The notes beneath the pieces are model-generated. The model was not told the DNA's origin and ran no database searches. It was given only the letters and a program-made list of their open reading frames with translations. A stretch of DNA of 49,396 nt from a virus: the IMG/VR virus record IMGVR_UViG_3300024348_000066, positions 1-49,396 of that record; one strand, given 5' to 3'. Positions 43,501-49,396 of this stretch are shown here, one piece after another (the stretch's first letter is position 1; the number at the start of each line of letters is the position of its first letter). The position numbers and the translations under genes are program-made.

Positions 43501-44128
43501 GTAAAGAGTCTAAATCTTCAGATTCTTTAAATGAGAATTTGTTTTTAAATCCATCGACATTTATTCCTTGTCTAATAAAATCATATGGTCTTAAAGAAAA
43601 ACAACCGACATCAGATAAGTCAGCATCCATATGTATTGTTTGTGCACCAATAGGTACACCCCAAATCATAAAATCACCCGCACTATTTGTTTTAACTGTG
43701 TATTTGTAATATTTCTCATATACCTCTAAAACTTCTTCTCTCTCTAAAATATTAGTTTGATCGGGAAACGTCCCCGTTTTTGCATGTCCACTATGTTGTT
43801 GTCTTGATGGTAATAAGTTATAACGATAATTATTTTCGTCTCTGTCAGTAACTTCCTTATATGGGTAAAGAGTAGAAATTACAGGATCCTCTTCATCTTC
43901 TATTGTTAATGGTACAAATATTGATACTCTTACATTACCAAGTCCAAAACCATTGTTTGCTGTAACTCTACCACAGACAACTCCGTAATCAGAGCACATC
44001 GAAGTGTAAATCTCTTTTTGACTGAATTTTAAAGATAAAATCTCTAAAACGTCAAAATCTTGTTTTAACTCAACTGTGATTTTTTGGTCAACCCCAATAT
44101 TAGTTGAAATTCTATGCTTTTGTATCAT
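40517..44128 (-). CDS. Large baseplate-cluster protein with Ig-like start and internal hydrophobic segment, 1203 aa
   Basis: Follows gp6 and may be the gp7-equivalent by position (T4 gp7 is 1032 aa), though no sequence match is claimed. Residues about 45-170 resemble a carboxypeptidase-regulatory/Ig-like domain: 'VVCGRVTANNGFGLGNVRVS', then 'YKYTVKTNSAGDFMIWGVPI' and GAQTIHMDADL. Near residues 505-545 lies a long hydrophobic stretch ('FPLLIADFLLVLDFVIKFLT', 'LNFTVFILGFIVEALISVAA') followed by basic residues (KRNRPLRSR), enough for one or two membrane helices and unusual in a baseplate protein. A Cys-rich part follows ('YPECVECSDESSTIGG'), then a long beta-rich half. A TATTTATT element lies 6 bases before the ATG. 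Membrane insertion at infection is a possible reading, not shown. Confidence 0.75.
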   Translation of the reverse strand: MIQKHRISTNIGVDQKITVELKQDFDVLEILSLKFSQKEIYTSMCSDYGVVCGRVTANNGFGLGNVRVSIFVPLTIEDEEDPVISTLYPYKEVTDRDENNYRYNLLPSRQQHSGHAKTGTFPDQTNILEREEVLEVYEKYYKYTVKTNSAGDFMIWGVPIGAQTIHMDADLSDVGCFSLRPYDFIRQGINVDGFKNKFSFKESEDLDSLPQIVSINKIIQVYPFWGNESLCEIGITRTDFDLTENGVNIQPKAYVIGGIFTDSSKNAINKACTPRRKMGRKCDLVAKSGKIEAIRFTPQKDDNNYPRLEVVNINEDIPDDGGFVLPVIMNMDYVITNEFGENEITNDINRGIPTSGCYRFRINMNDNDLTRVRFNADYLLPNIREYQLTETLGGFSYDVPNDKSYAFSTSLSDYPSEALPLILNNDGGEYYPQDYFYRFTYNKVYTVSSFQQRYNGTNLIGQVGFANINDTIPSEEEDCGDKLTPPSNFGIKNYTFPLLIADFLLVLDFVIKFLTLQFLNFTVFILGFIVEALISVAAKRNRPLRSRLTEFVINNQTKLSLINYPECVECSDESSTIGGGNGSGISYSGNSSCGYYDTLYDDNLVTGYFVTNTSNTSEFKGCGYNATLLPENIGRKYVQTNAQLKTELSAGNILISTAIYGGAINVPESYYPYNSGNPFVTGVQDFACESYNYNGGYATPSARSEFANGVFYIVPGTQTPARLTGILREYYRRKRVGKMFCGGVVNYGFIDNWLSGSLYFLQFKAKGVTRAISSNNEKLIRYCRTLVRFVGNGVNKFYYRSAKFKNDNFIPNELNHPTTFVDLGPRDEFIKEICVDKRLDPNCSVSRSIGPTSYQDIGDLLGLAINYRMDIGGALGNLDMFFTNKGFQNKIGLTQILDGDILQLLSINNEAGIEGFDLENSKYLAYQFNKLDPEIYPEVFKTVNSQYGPLPVTFDLKEDGERIRACLNEPGRLGWDSDTYGSSQKVPFYLWDKGGEGFGPYNEYKDSQSWDYSSVELQPLQGMTYAYNINGAPNDSSDKYLLLPMTYTFSGLTINGDGTDQIDFDIVDVNPVDSHEDYNFEYPGFTYLHVTGSTNQLLSGGSGQYISAPTGGTLYTRVGPATSGFTYQGITITNGWHSQFWSSSIDYIIRPTFDYYSGNRQILSTPFHFYFGLMAGKTGMDKFVDLFGPKGAFNLLECENQVP

Positions 44129-44183
44129 TCTTATAATAAATAGAAACTATGTGATTTTCTATATATTATAACGAAAAAACATT
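44129..44183 (-). promoter_or_regulatory. Spacer with TATTTATT element after gp6
   Basis: A 55-base gap. On the minus strand TATTTATT (44142-44135) stands 6 bases before the next ATG, and TTATAATATATAG lies further upstream, possibly a -10-like box. No terminator hairpin seen. Confidence 0.4.
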
Positions 44184-46013
44184 TTAAAATGTAGCCGTTC
44201 CTAATGTTTTAACCCTAACTTTAATATCTTTATTTGGGAATCTAATTTGGAAGATTTGATTTGACTTCATAAAGATCATATTATCGGATTGATTTATCAA
44301 TCTAGTGTTTTGATCTGTTGTTTGTGATGGCTCCGCAGATGAATACTCACCTCCTATTTTACTGTAAACTCTTGTCTCAATTACATTTATCACACCTGAT
44401 ACGCTACCTACGATTTTGTTTAAAGCACCGATAAACAAAGGATCACCCATTTTACGTTTTTCTATTGCAAAATGTTCAATTGTATCCTGAATTACCGTTT
44501 GTATGATATCAGTTTGATTTGCGTTTTTATCTATGTTTAAATCAATTTCTAACCCCATATCGATGACTTCACCACTTACAATATCCAAATAGTCATTAAT
44601 CATTTTATATTCCGTAAGATAGGTTAAAATGTTCGATTTTAGTGTATTAGAAACTGTATCGGTTAAATTACCTTGATCATCGTATGACAGTAATTTAATT
44701 CTAATCTTATTATCTTCCTCCATAACATTAACCTTCGCCGGCGCTCCGTATGTTGATGGCATCGTTTCGATTAATGATTTATAATCATTTAATGTTACCG
44801 CTCTATTTTGTGCGGCAAAGTTATATGAAACCATATTACGAATCTCTTCAATTGTTGGTTGGTCGGCTCCACCTACTGCAGGTGTTATATTATTAACTCT
44901 AAGTGATTGTACCACACCAGTATTCTTTGCTGGTACAGGTCCTGAAACTATAAATTCAACATCATCTACGTTTGTAATTACATTCACCCCTAAGTTACTA
45001 TCTTTACCACCACCCACACGATATTGTACAAATAATGTTGTATTAATTTTTGGTGTAGTTCCTAATGATAGATTATTTAAATAACTCGCCAAATTAACTT
45101 TCAATTGTCCTGTCATATAGTTATCCAAATTGTCTAATGGATTAACTGTACCCGAACCAAATGTTAATGAAAAATAACCTTCAGGTGTATATTCTGTTAT
45201 GAATTTATTATTTACAGGTAAAAATGTTCCTGCAGTAAAATTATTTGTATCTGATACAGATGTTGGGTCTGGTACAAATACTTTGTCTTGAATTAATGAT
45301 TTAACCTCATACCACTTATTTGTGATATTAGAAAATTCATTTGATGTTGGATTACTTGTAAAAGTTGTACCGTCCTTATGAATAACAGATGTTACTCCTA
45401 ATACGTTTTGTTCAGGTAAGTATAATTTTAAGAAAGGTTTTTGATCCGCTTGGTTTATAACTCTTCTATAAATTTTTGTTATACCATTTACAACTGGTTC
45501 TCTTTTTGTAATTGTATAAGATATTAATCTATTATTTACATCAAAATTTGGTATTTTTAATCTATTAGGTTCTCCTTTTTTATTAAATGGAACCGAAAAA
45601 TCAATATCATCAATTGTTTCAAAAACTTGACCTCCACCTGAAACTTGTGCTCCACTTTTTAATATACCCAAATATCTAACATCTTCTTTATCTCCTCTTA
45701 CATCTACAGTAATTGAGAAATCACATAACGCTACTGATGGTCTAACACCTGGTAATCTAATACCATATGTTTTTGCGATATGATATAATGATTGTCTTTG
45801 TTGTGCAAAATCCAACATAGTTTCCTGCCAAACTCTATCAATATGAAAATGTAAATTATCCGCAACCGCGGCATTAATATCTAATAATACCGAATAAATC
45901 GATGCGTCGTTAAAATTTTTAACTAAATCAGGATAGTAATTTTTAGTTAATGTTACTAATTCATTTCTTAATCCCTGAAAATCTCTTGTTGCGTATGATA
46001 TCTGTTTACTCAT
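44184..46013 (-). CDS. 6: Baseplate wedge protein gp6-like (baseplate J family)
   Basis: A 609-residue baseplate wedge protein (T4 gp6 is 660 aa). The N-terminus 'QISYATRDFQGLRNELVTLT' with 'DINAAVADNLHFHIDRVWQE' and 'TYGIRLPGVRPSVALCDFSI' follows the gp6/baseplate-J pattern. The conserved 'IEEIRNMVSYNFAAQNRAVT' then LNDYKSLIETMPSTYG is the clearest signature ('i..a...y..q.RaVT..DY..l.....yg'). gp6 dimers form the inner ring of the wedge and interact with gp25 and gp53. It lies 1 base after gp25 with the same order as in many T4-like phages. The start is ATG 46013. Confidence 0.92.
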   Translation of the reverse strand: MSKQISYATRDFQGLRNELVTLTKNYYPDLVKNFNDASIYSVLLDINAAVADNLHFHIDRVWQETMLDFAQQRQSLYHIAKTYGIRLPGVRPSVALCDFSITVDVRGDKEDVRYLGILKSGAQVSGGGQVFETIDDIDFSVPFNKKGEPNRLKIPNFDVNNRLISYTITKREPVVNGITKIYRRVINQADQKPFLKLYLPEQNVLGVTSVIHKDGTTFTSNPTSNEFSNITNKWYEVKSLIQDKVFVPDPTSVSDTNNFTAGTFLPVNNKFITEYTPEGYFSLTFGSGTVNPLDNLDNYMTGQLKVNLASYLNNLSLGTTPKINTTLFVQYRVGGGKDSNLGVNVITNVDDVEFIVSGPVPAKNTGVVQSLRVNNITPAVGGADQPTIEEIRNMVSYNFAAQNRAVTLNDYKSLIETMPSTYGAPAKVNVMEEDNKIRIKLLSYDDQGNLTDTVSNTLKSNILTYLTEYKMINDYLDIVSGEVIDMGLEIDLNIDKNANQTDIIQTVIQDTIEHFAIEKRKMGDPLFIGALNKIVGSVSGVINVIETRVYSKIGGEYSSAEPSQTTDQNTRLINQSDNMIFMKSNQIFQIRFPNKDIKVRVKTLGTATF

Positions 46014-46014
46014 C

Positions 46015-46467
46015 TTATATGTTTAAAATTATAAAGTCGGAAGTTGAAAATGACCCGTTATTAACTGTATATTCTATTTTAACTACCGCCGTATATGGTT
46101 TTGTCGATTCATCAGAAACCCTAAATAATCTTTCATCTTCATCTTGTGCGATACTTCTTTGTCGATTTGGATCGTCTTCCGCTGATGTTATAGATATATT
46201 TGTAATATCTAAGTTTGGTATGAATTTTTTAACTCCTTCTCTGATTTCTTCTTCAATTAAATTATATGTAATTGCGTCATTTTGATCGAAAATGTATTGA
46301 TATATTCTTGTTCCAAAATCAGGTAAGTAATATCTACTACCTTTTCTTGTTAAAATAAGGTGTATAAGATTGGCTCTAATCTCCTTTTCAGGGATTTCAG
46401 TCATATTAAGATAATCTCCTTTGGGGCTATCTCTAAATGGATAATCAATACCGTACGTTACTGCCAT
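46015..46467 (-). CDS. 25: Baseplate wedge protein gp25-like
   Basis: A 150-residue gp25/GpW-lysozyme-like wedge protein. I take ATG at 46467 (MAVTYGIDYPFRDSPKGDYL); a TTG two codons upstream is unneeded. The family signature is 'LIHLILTRKGSRYYLPDFGT' then RIYQYIFDQND, matching 'l..lL.t.pGer...p.fG..l..ylFe'. The C-terminus is the expected beta part ('VVKIEYTVNNGSFSTSDFII'). gp25 clamps the wedge core together with gp6 and gp53 and links it to the sheath. It is the first gene of the tail cluster, with TATTTATT 4 bases before its start, and is followed at once by gp6. Confidence 0.93.
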   Translation of the reverse strand: MAVTYGIDYPFRDSPKGDYLNMTEIPEKEIRANLIHLILTRKGSRYYLPDFGTRIYQYIFDQNDAITYNLIEEEIREGVKKFIPNLDITNISITSAEDDPNRQRSIAQDEDERLFRVSDESTKPYTAVVKIEYTVNNGSFSTSDFIILNI

Positions 46468-46471
46468 ATTC

Positions 46472-46479
46472 AATAAATA
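46472..46479 (-). promoter_or_regulatory. TATTTATT element before gp25
   Basis: One mismatch to the TATTTATA octamer, 4 bases before the ATG at 46467, in the 30-base gap that separates the small DUF5522-like gene from the tail cluster. Confidence 0.4.
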
Positions 46480-46497
46480 TAGATAAACCTAAAATGG

Positions 46498-46665
46498 TTA
46501 TGTATCCTCTTTTATTTTTGAGTTCCCTTTTATAATATGTGGGGGGTCATAAGGACAATTTGCACATCCATTGGAACAACAATACCCTCGTTTCTGTAAA
46601 AACAAAGAAGTCAGGACCATAAGCCCCGACTTCTCATCTATGTAATAATCTACTCCTTCTACCAT
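46498..46665 (-). CDS. DUF5522-like Cys-rich mini-protein, 55 aa
   Basis: A short gene easily missed. It begins 'MVEGVDYYIDEKSGLMVLTS' and continues LFLQKRGYCCSNGCANCPYDPP. This matches the small family DUF5522, common in Bacteroidota and also found in eukaryotes, whose pattern is 'l.eG.DYY..e.G..VfT..yhl.RGyCCgnGCrhCPy'. The four Cys of CC-x3-C-x2-C probably bind a metal (zinc or iron-sulfur); the family's function is unknown as far as I know. Its ATG overlaps the stop of the ribonucleotide reductase gene by one base (TAATG), so the two are translationally coupled. An inverted repeat sits inside the gene (46607-46633). Coupling suggests a role with RNR, such as metal or thiol chemistry; this is inference. 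Confidence 0.8.
   Translation of the reverse strand: MVEGVDYYIDEKSGLMVLTSLFLQKRGYCCSNGCANCPYDPPHIIKGNSKIKEDT
46607..46633 (-). other. Hairpin inside the mini-protein gene
   Basis: An inverted repeat GAAGTC/GACTTC extended by GG/CC after a mismatch, followed on the minus strand by TTTGTTTTT. Starts 32 bases after the RNR stop; could attenuate read-through from RNR into the tail cluster. Confidence 0.4.
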
Positions 46666-48926
46666 TAGATACTCGTTACGTCACATTGTGCTCCACTACA
46701 AGCCTGAGCAGCATAGTCAGAAATACTCTTGTATTCTGGTTTATTCAAAATTTCACCGAAGTTTACTTCTTTGAATTGACGAGTAATAGTTTCCCACTTA
46801 TAGAATAAATGAACGTCTTTTAAACAATAAACCATTTTCTTCATATCTCCTTTAAAGTAATTCTTAGCAAACTTTTTGGCTCTTGATAACCAATATTCTT
46901 TTAATAAAACTTGTTCTCTTGTTCCTGTTAGTAAAATACTTCTATCGAGTAATGTATCACAAGCCAACCATAAGTTTTGATTAAAGTAATGTAAACCATC
47001 AATAATTAAACCTGACGCTAATAATGATCCTTTACCATATGTTTCAATAACTTCATTTAAATTCAATACTGATGTAAATGGTGCTTGATTGAAGTCTTTG
47101 TCTCCGTAATCTGACATGAAACTAACAGCGGTAAATAAATCTCTTTGTTCCCAAATGTAATCAACAATCGCATCTTTATCGTCAATAATAACTGTACAAG
47201 AGGTATTATGATTTACCGGCATGTAAGTACATAACTCAGGATTAGTTCCCGCATTTACCCAATGTTTTTGAACTAACTTAATTAACTCAAGGTGTTTAAT
47301 ACCTTTCATATCCTTTTTGAATAAACCAACTTTTGGATTTTCAACTGGAACAAATACAACGTAATCTGATTTAGTTGAAGACCACACACTTTCCTCTAAT
47401 AAGAAATCCATATTTTCTTCTAACCATTTTGCAGTGTTACTTTCTTTATTTAACTGCATGATACGGAAATACTTTTCAGAGTGTTCAGGGTGAATACCTG
47501 ATGCAGTTCCTAATACAACTGACGCATTACCTGAAGGTTTTACACAAGTAGTTCTTGCCGCTTGGTTAATTCCAATTACCGCTGCCAATTCTTTATTAGC
47601 ATCTTTTACGGCTTGTGCTCCTTCTTCTAATAATTCAGCATTAAATAATTTAGGATTATTCATCCAACCTGTAATACTAACACCTAACAAAGCTTCTCTT
47701 TCAAAGATTGCTTTACTTGTTTCACCTAAATAAGGAAAATTAGTATAACCCGCTTGTAATGTTCCTAAGAAAGAAGCATCTTTACAAGCCTTTAAAAACT
47801 TTTCTTTAGTTGTTGCCTTTTCAGCATTAATTTCAGTTAAATTACAACCTTGAATACCGAACTTAGATTTGTTGTCTTTAACATATTGTTCAACTTCATC
47901 ATATTTGATTTTACCAAAATCAATTGTATCTAATACAGGAATTTTCATAATCTCAAAACATGGATTAAACATATCAAACCAACTGTTCGCAAAAACAAAA
48001 CCAATATCATTTGCTCCGTCATTTAATTGTACCAAGTAATTGAATTGTTCTTTAACAACTTCACTTCTCAATAAAATAACTGAGTTATTACTACGACCTC
48101 TTTGTGGGTTTTCAATTCTCCAATTACCTGTCTTAGCATGGATCATCTCATCATCATTAGGATCAACAATCATATTCAATGCTGAACGTCTAACACCACC
48201 CGACAATACTGCATCCGCTGAGTGACAAATAATATCAAACGCTAAGATAGGACGAATTTTTTCTCCTTCATTAGTTAACCACTTTTCAATTAACGATTCT
48301 ATTTTTTCTAAAGATTGTTTTAAACCATCAGGACCAGGTGCTTTAAAACCACCGCTGATGAATGAACCTTTCTCACGAATTAAAGAATAATCTAATTTAA
48401 CTTCATATCCTGCATATTCAGGGAATGGTTGTTCGTCAACAAAGTAAGACGATAATAATACACCCAATGCGTTTGCCCAACCTTCAATTGAATCTTCAAT
48501 ATAAAAAGTTTTAGTTCCTAAAGTTCTCTTTTGTATTTTACTTAAATTGTTTACGAAAGGAGTTAATAATCCTCCACCGAATCCACAACCAGATAACGCC
48601 AAATAGAAAATCTCTTGGAATACTCTATTACGAGCAATGTGTCCTGATGTACAGTTAAACATTCTCGTGTTATGTTTCATAATTTGTTCGTGTCTGTATT
48701 GTAAGTTTCTTTGTGAAGCTAATACAGCTTGATCTTTCATACTCTCAACAGCAGATTGTAAATATGGTTCAATTGCCTCAGCATAATCCACATATTTTTT
48801 TCTGTGTCCGTCAATTATGTTCTCACACGCGTCTTCCCACGTTTCATATCTTTTTTCATCTTCCTTCCATTTGAAATAGTCTGAGTGTAACTTCAAGTCA
48901 CTCAGAAATTTTTTACCTTTCTGCAT
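46665..48926 (-). CDS. nrdJ: Ribonucleotide reductase, class II, adenosylcobalamin-dependent
   Basis: A 753-residue reductase that converts ribonucleotides to deoxyribonucleotides using a cobalamin-generated thiyl radical, without oxygen or a second subunit. Size is close to the monomeric Lactobacillus enzyme (739 aa). Visible motifs are 'YLALSGCGFGGGL' (reducible Cys), 'NPCFEI' near 320-325 (N-x-C-x-E: thiyl Cys and base Glu), 'GCNLTEIN', 'RTTCVKPSGNASVVLGTASG' (phosphate-binding loop region) and a C-terminal 'CSGAQC' Cys pair that relays electrons from thioredoxin. No intein or cobalamin riboswitch was seen. It depends on host or scavenged B12. The helicase gene is 33 bases upstream, and the coupled DUF5522-like gene follows. 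Confidence 0.92.
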   Translation of the reverse strand: MQKGKKFLSDLKLHSDYFKWKEDEKRYETWEDACENIIDGHRKKYVDYAEAIEPYLQSAVESMKDQAVLASQRNLQYRHEQIMKHNTRMFNCTSGHIARNRVFQEIFYLALSGCGFGGGLLTPFVNNLSKIQKRTLGTKTFYIEDSIEGWANALGVLLSSYFVDEQPFPEYAGYEVKLDYSLIREKGSFISGGFKAPGPDGLKQSLEKIESLIEKWLTNEGEKIRPILAFDIICHSADAVLSGGVRRSALNMIVDPNDDEMIHAKTGNWRIENPQRGRSNNSVILLRSEVVKEQFNYLVQLNDGANDIGFVFANSWFDMFNPCFEIMKIPVLDTIDFGKIKYDEVEQYVKDNKSKFGIQGCNLTEINAEKATTKEKFLKACKDASFLGTLQAGYTNFPYLGETSKAIFEREALLGVSITGWMNNPKLFNAELLEEGAQAVKDANKELAAVIGINQAARTTCVKPSGNASVVLGTASGIHPEHSEKYFRIMQLNKESNTAKWLEENMDFLLEESVWSSTKSDYVVFVPVENPKVGLFKKDMKGIKHLELIKLVQKHWVNAGTNPELCTYMPVNHNTSCTVIIDDKDAIVDYIWEQRDLFTAVSFMSDYGDKDFNQAPFTSVLNLNEVIETYGKGSLLASGLIIDGLHYFNQNLWLACDTLLDRSILLTGTREQVLLKEYWLSRAKKFAKNYFKGDMKKMVYCLKDVHLFYKWETITRQFKEVNFGEILNKPEYKSISDYAAQACSGAQCDVTSI

Positions 48927-48959
48927 TTGTTCTTTTTTCTTTTATGTTTGTTTTATTAA

Positions 48960-49396
48960 TTACTTTCCAGCCACTTGTTGTCTCCTTTTAAATGCTTCCG
49001 CCGCTCTATTAGCATTTATCTGAACTTTTTGTTCTTCGTGTCCCAATAATGTATTTTGAGACTCTGTATCAATAAGAAGAAACTCGTTATTGAATTTACA
49101 GTTTTGGAATACAACACCATCTCGACCAATACGAGATTTTAATAATGTAAGAGTTGCTAAGTTATGATCTTTTTGTTCTAATGTTTTACCAATAGATAAT
49201 ATAACGTGTGCAATTTGTGCTTTCTTAATTGACCCACCCATTTGATCTCCAGTTACTACTTCACTTGAAATTGACTCACGGTTACCTTGTGTTGCCGTCC
49301 ATATTGCCATTTCAAATTCTCCTGTCATTGATTCTAAACTTCTCATAATAGAACCTTCACCTTTCCATTCTTCACCATTGGCTGATTTATCAGTTG
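48960..49396 (-). CDS. dnaB: Replicative DNA helicase, DnaB/gp41-like (5' end beyond right edge)
   Basis: C-terminal part of a RecA-fold hexameric helicase, open to the edge of the window without a start. The visible sequence has 'MRSLESMTGEFEMAIWTATQ' (motif H3-like, ending in the conserved polar Gln), 'GDQMGGSIKKAQIAHVILSI' (matching DnaB/gp41 'dlr.SgaieqdADvvl.l' and its phage relatives) and 'LLKSRIGRDGVVFQN' (the C-terminal 'K.R.G..G.v' with the arginine finger nearby). At least 145 residues are present. It would work with the DnaG-like primase at the fork. The RNR gene follows after 33 bases. Confidence 0.85.
   Translation of the reverse strand, partial: TDKSANGEEWKGEGSIMRSLESMTGEFEMAIWTATQGNRESISSEVVTGDQMGGSIKKAQIAHVILSIGKTLEQKDHNLATLTLLKSRIGRDGVVFQNCKFNNEFLLIDTESQNTLLGHEEQKVQINANRAAEAFKRRQQVAGK

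Noticed and set aside
1-49396. tRNA genes
   Set aside because: Scanned by eye for T-loop GGTTCGAATCC-like sequence with flanking stems; none was found. A covariance-model search was not possible here.

Overview
The window looks like part of the genome of a large, strictly lytic-type, T4-related tailed phage (myovirus) infecting a member of the Bacteroidota, probably a flavobacterium-like host. The T4-like core is clear: baseplate wedge proteins gp6 and gp25, the recombination nuclease pair gp46/gp47, a DnaB-type helicase, a DnaG-type primase and a RuvC-like resolvase. The host assignment is inference. It rests on very low GC, almost no Shine-Dalgarno sequences, two promoters with the Bacteroidota -7 element TAnnTTTG, an H1-like (Hc1-type) histone, a DUF5522-type mini-protein and a RpoD-like sigma factor. 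No integrase, transposase, tRNA or CRISPR array was seen.

Almost everything is on the minus strand, so transcription runs from the right edge to the left. Right end (49396 to 46498): replicative helicase (cut by the edge), a B12-dependent class II ribonucleotide reductase and a 55-residue Cys-rich protein. Next (46467 to 23394) is a 23-kb baseplate, tail and adhesin cluster: gp25, gp6, a 1203-residue protein with a hydrophobic core segment, several large Thr/Gly/Ser-rich structural proteins, a 1772-residue protein with a baseplate-like front half and a long Pro-Thr repeat back half, and three smaller modular proteins with the same Pro-Thr linkers. Then (23354 to 13553) comes DNA metabolism: RuvC, primase, PD-(D/E)XK nuclease, gp47, a coiled-coil protein, a putative restriction-modification pair, gp46 and ClpP. 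After that (13499 to 10539): three membrane-anchored, partly overlapping spanin-like genes, a sigma factor and small membrane proteins. The left third (10542 to 1) holds an acidic membrane protein (frameshifted), a degenerate amidase, conserved phage proteins, the H1-like histone, a Dam-like methylase, a NusG homologue, an AAA+ ATPase and a thioredoxin (cut by the edge). The only plus-strand genes are a pair at 3257-4032.

How the parts fit together: RNR, with thioredoxin as possible reductant, supplies dNTPs. Helicase, primase, RuvC, gp46/47 and the RecB-like nuclease do replication and recombination. The two adenine methylases and putative restriction enzyme modify or police DNA. Sigma factor and NusG point to phage control of host RNA polymerase at initiation and elongation. 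ClpP, spanin-like proteins and the amidase-fold protein would act in morphogenesis or lysis.

Main leads: (1) an octamer TATTTATA/T just upstream of most structural genes that follow an intergenic gap, a candidate late promoter or translation element; (2) a phage-borne H1-like histone; (3) a putative complete type II restriction-modification pair inside the recombination operon; (4) a family of Pro-Thr-linked modular surface proteins with near-perfect 96-bp and 24-bp tandem repeats; (5) two genes split by a one-base frameshift in A or T runs, either slippage or sequence error; (6) a 55-residue DUF5522-like protein behind the RNR.
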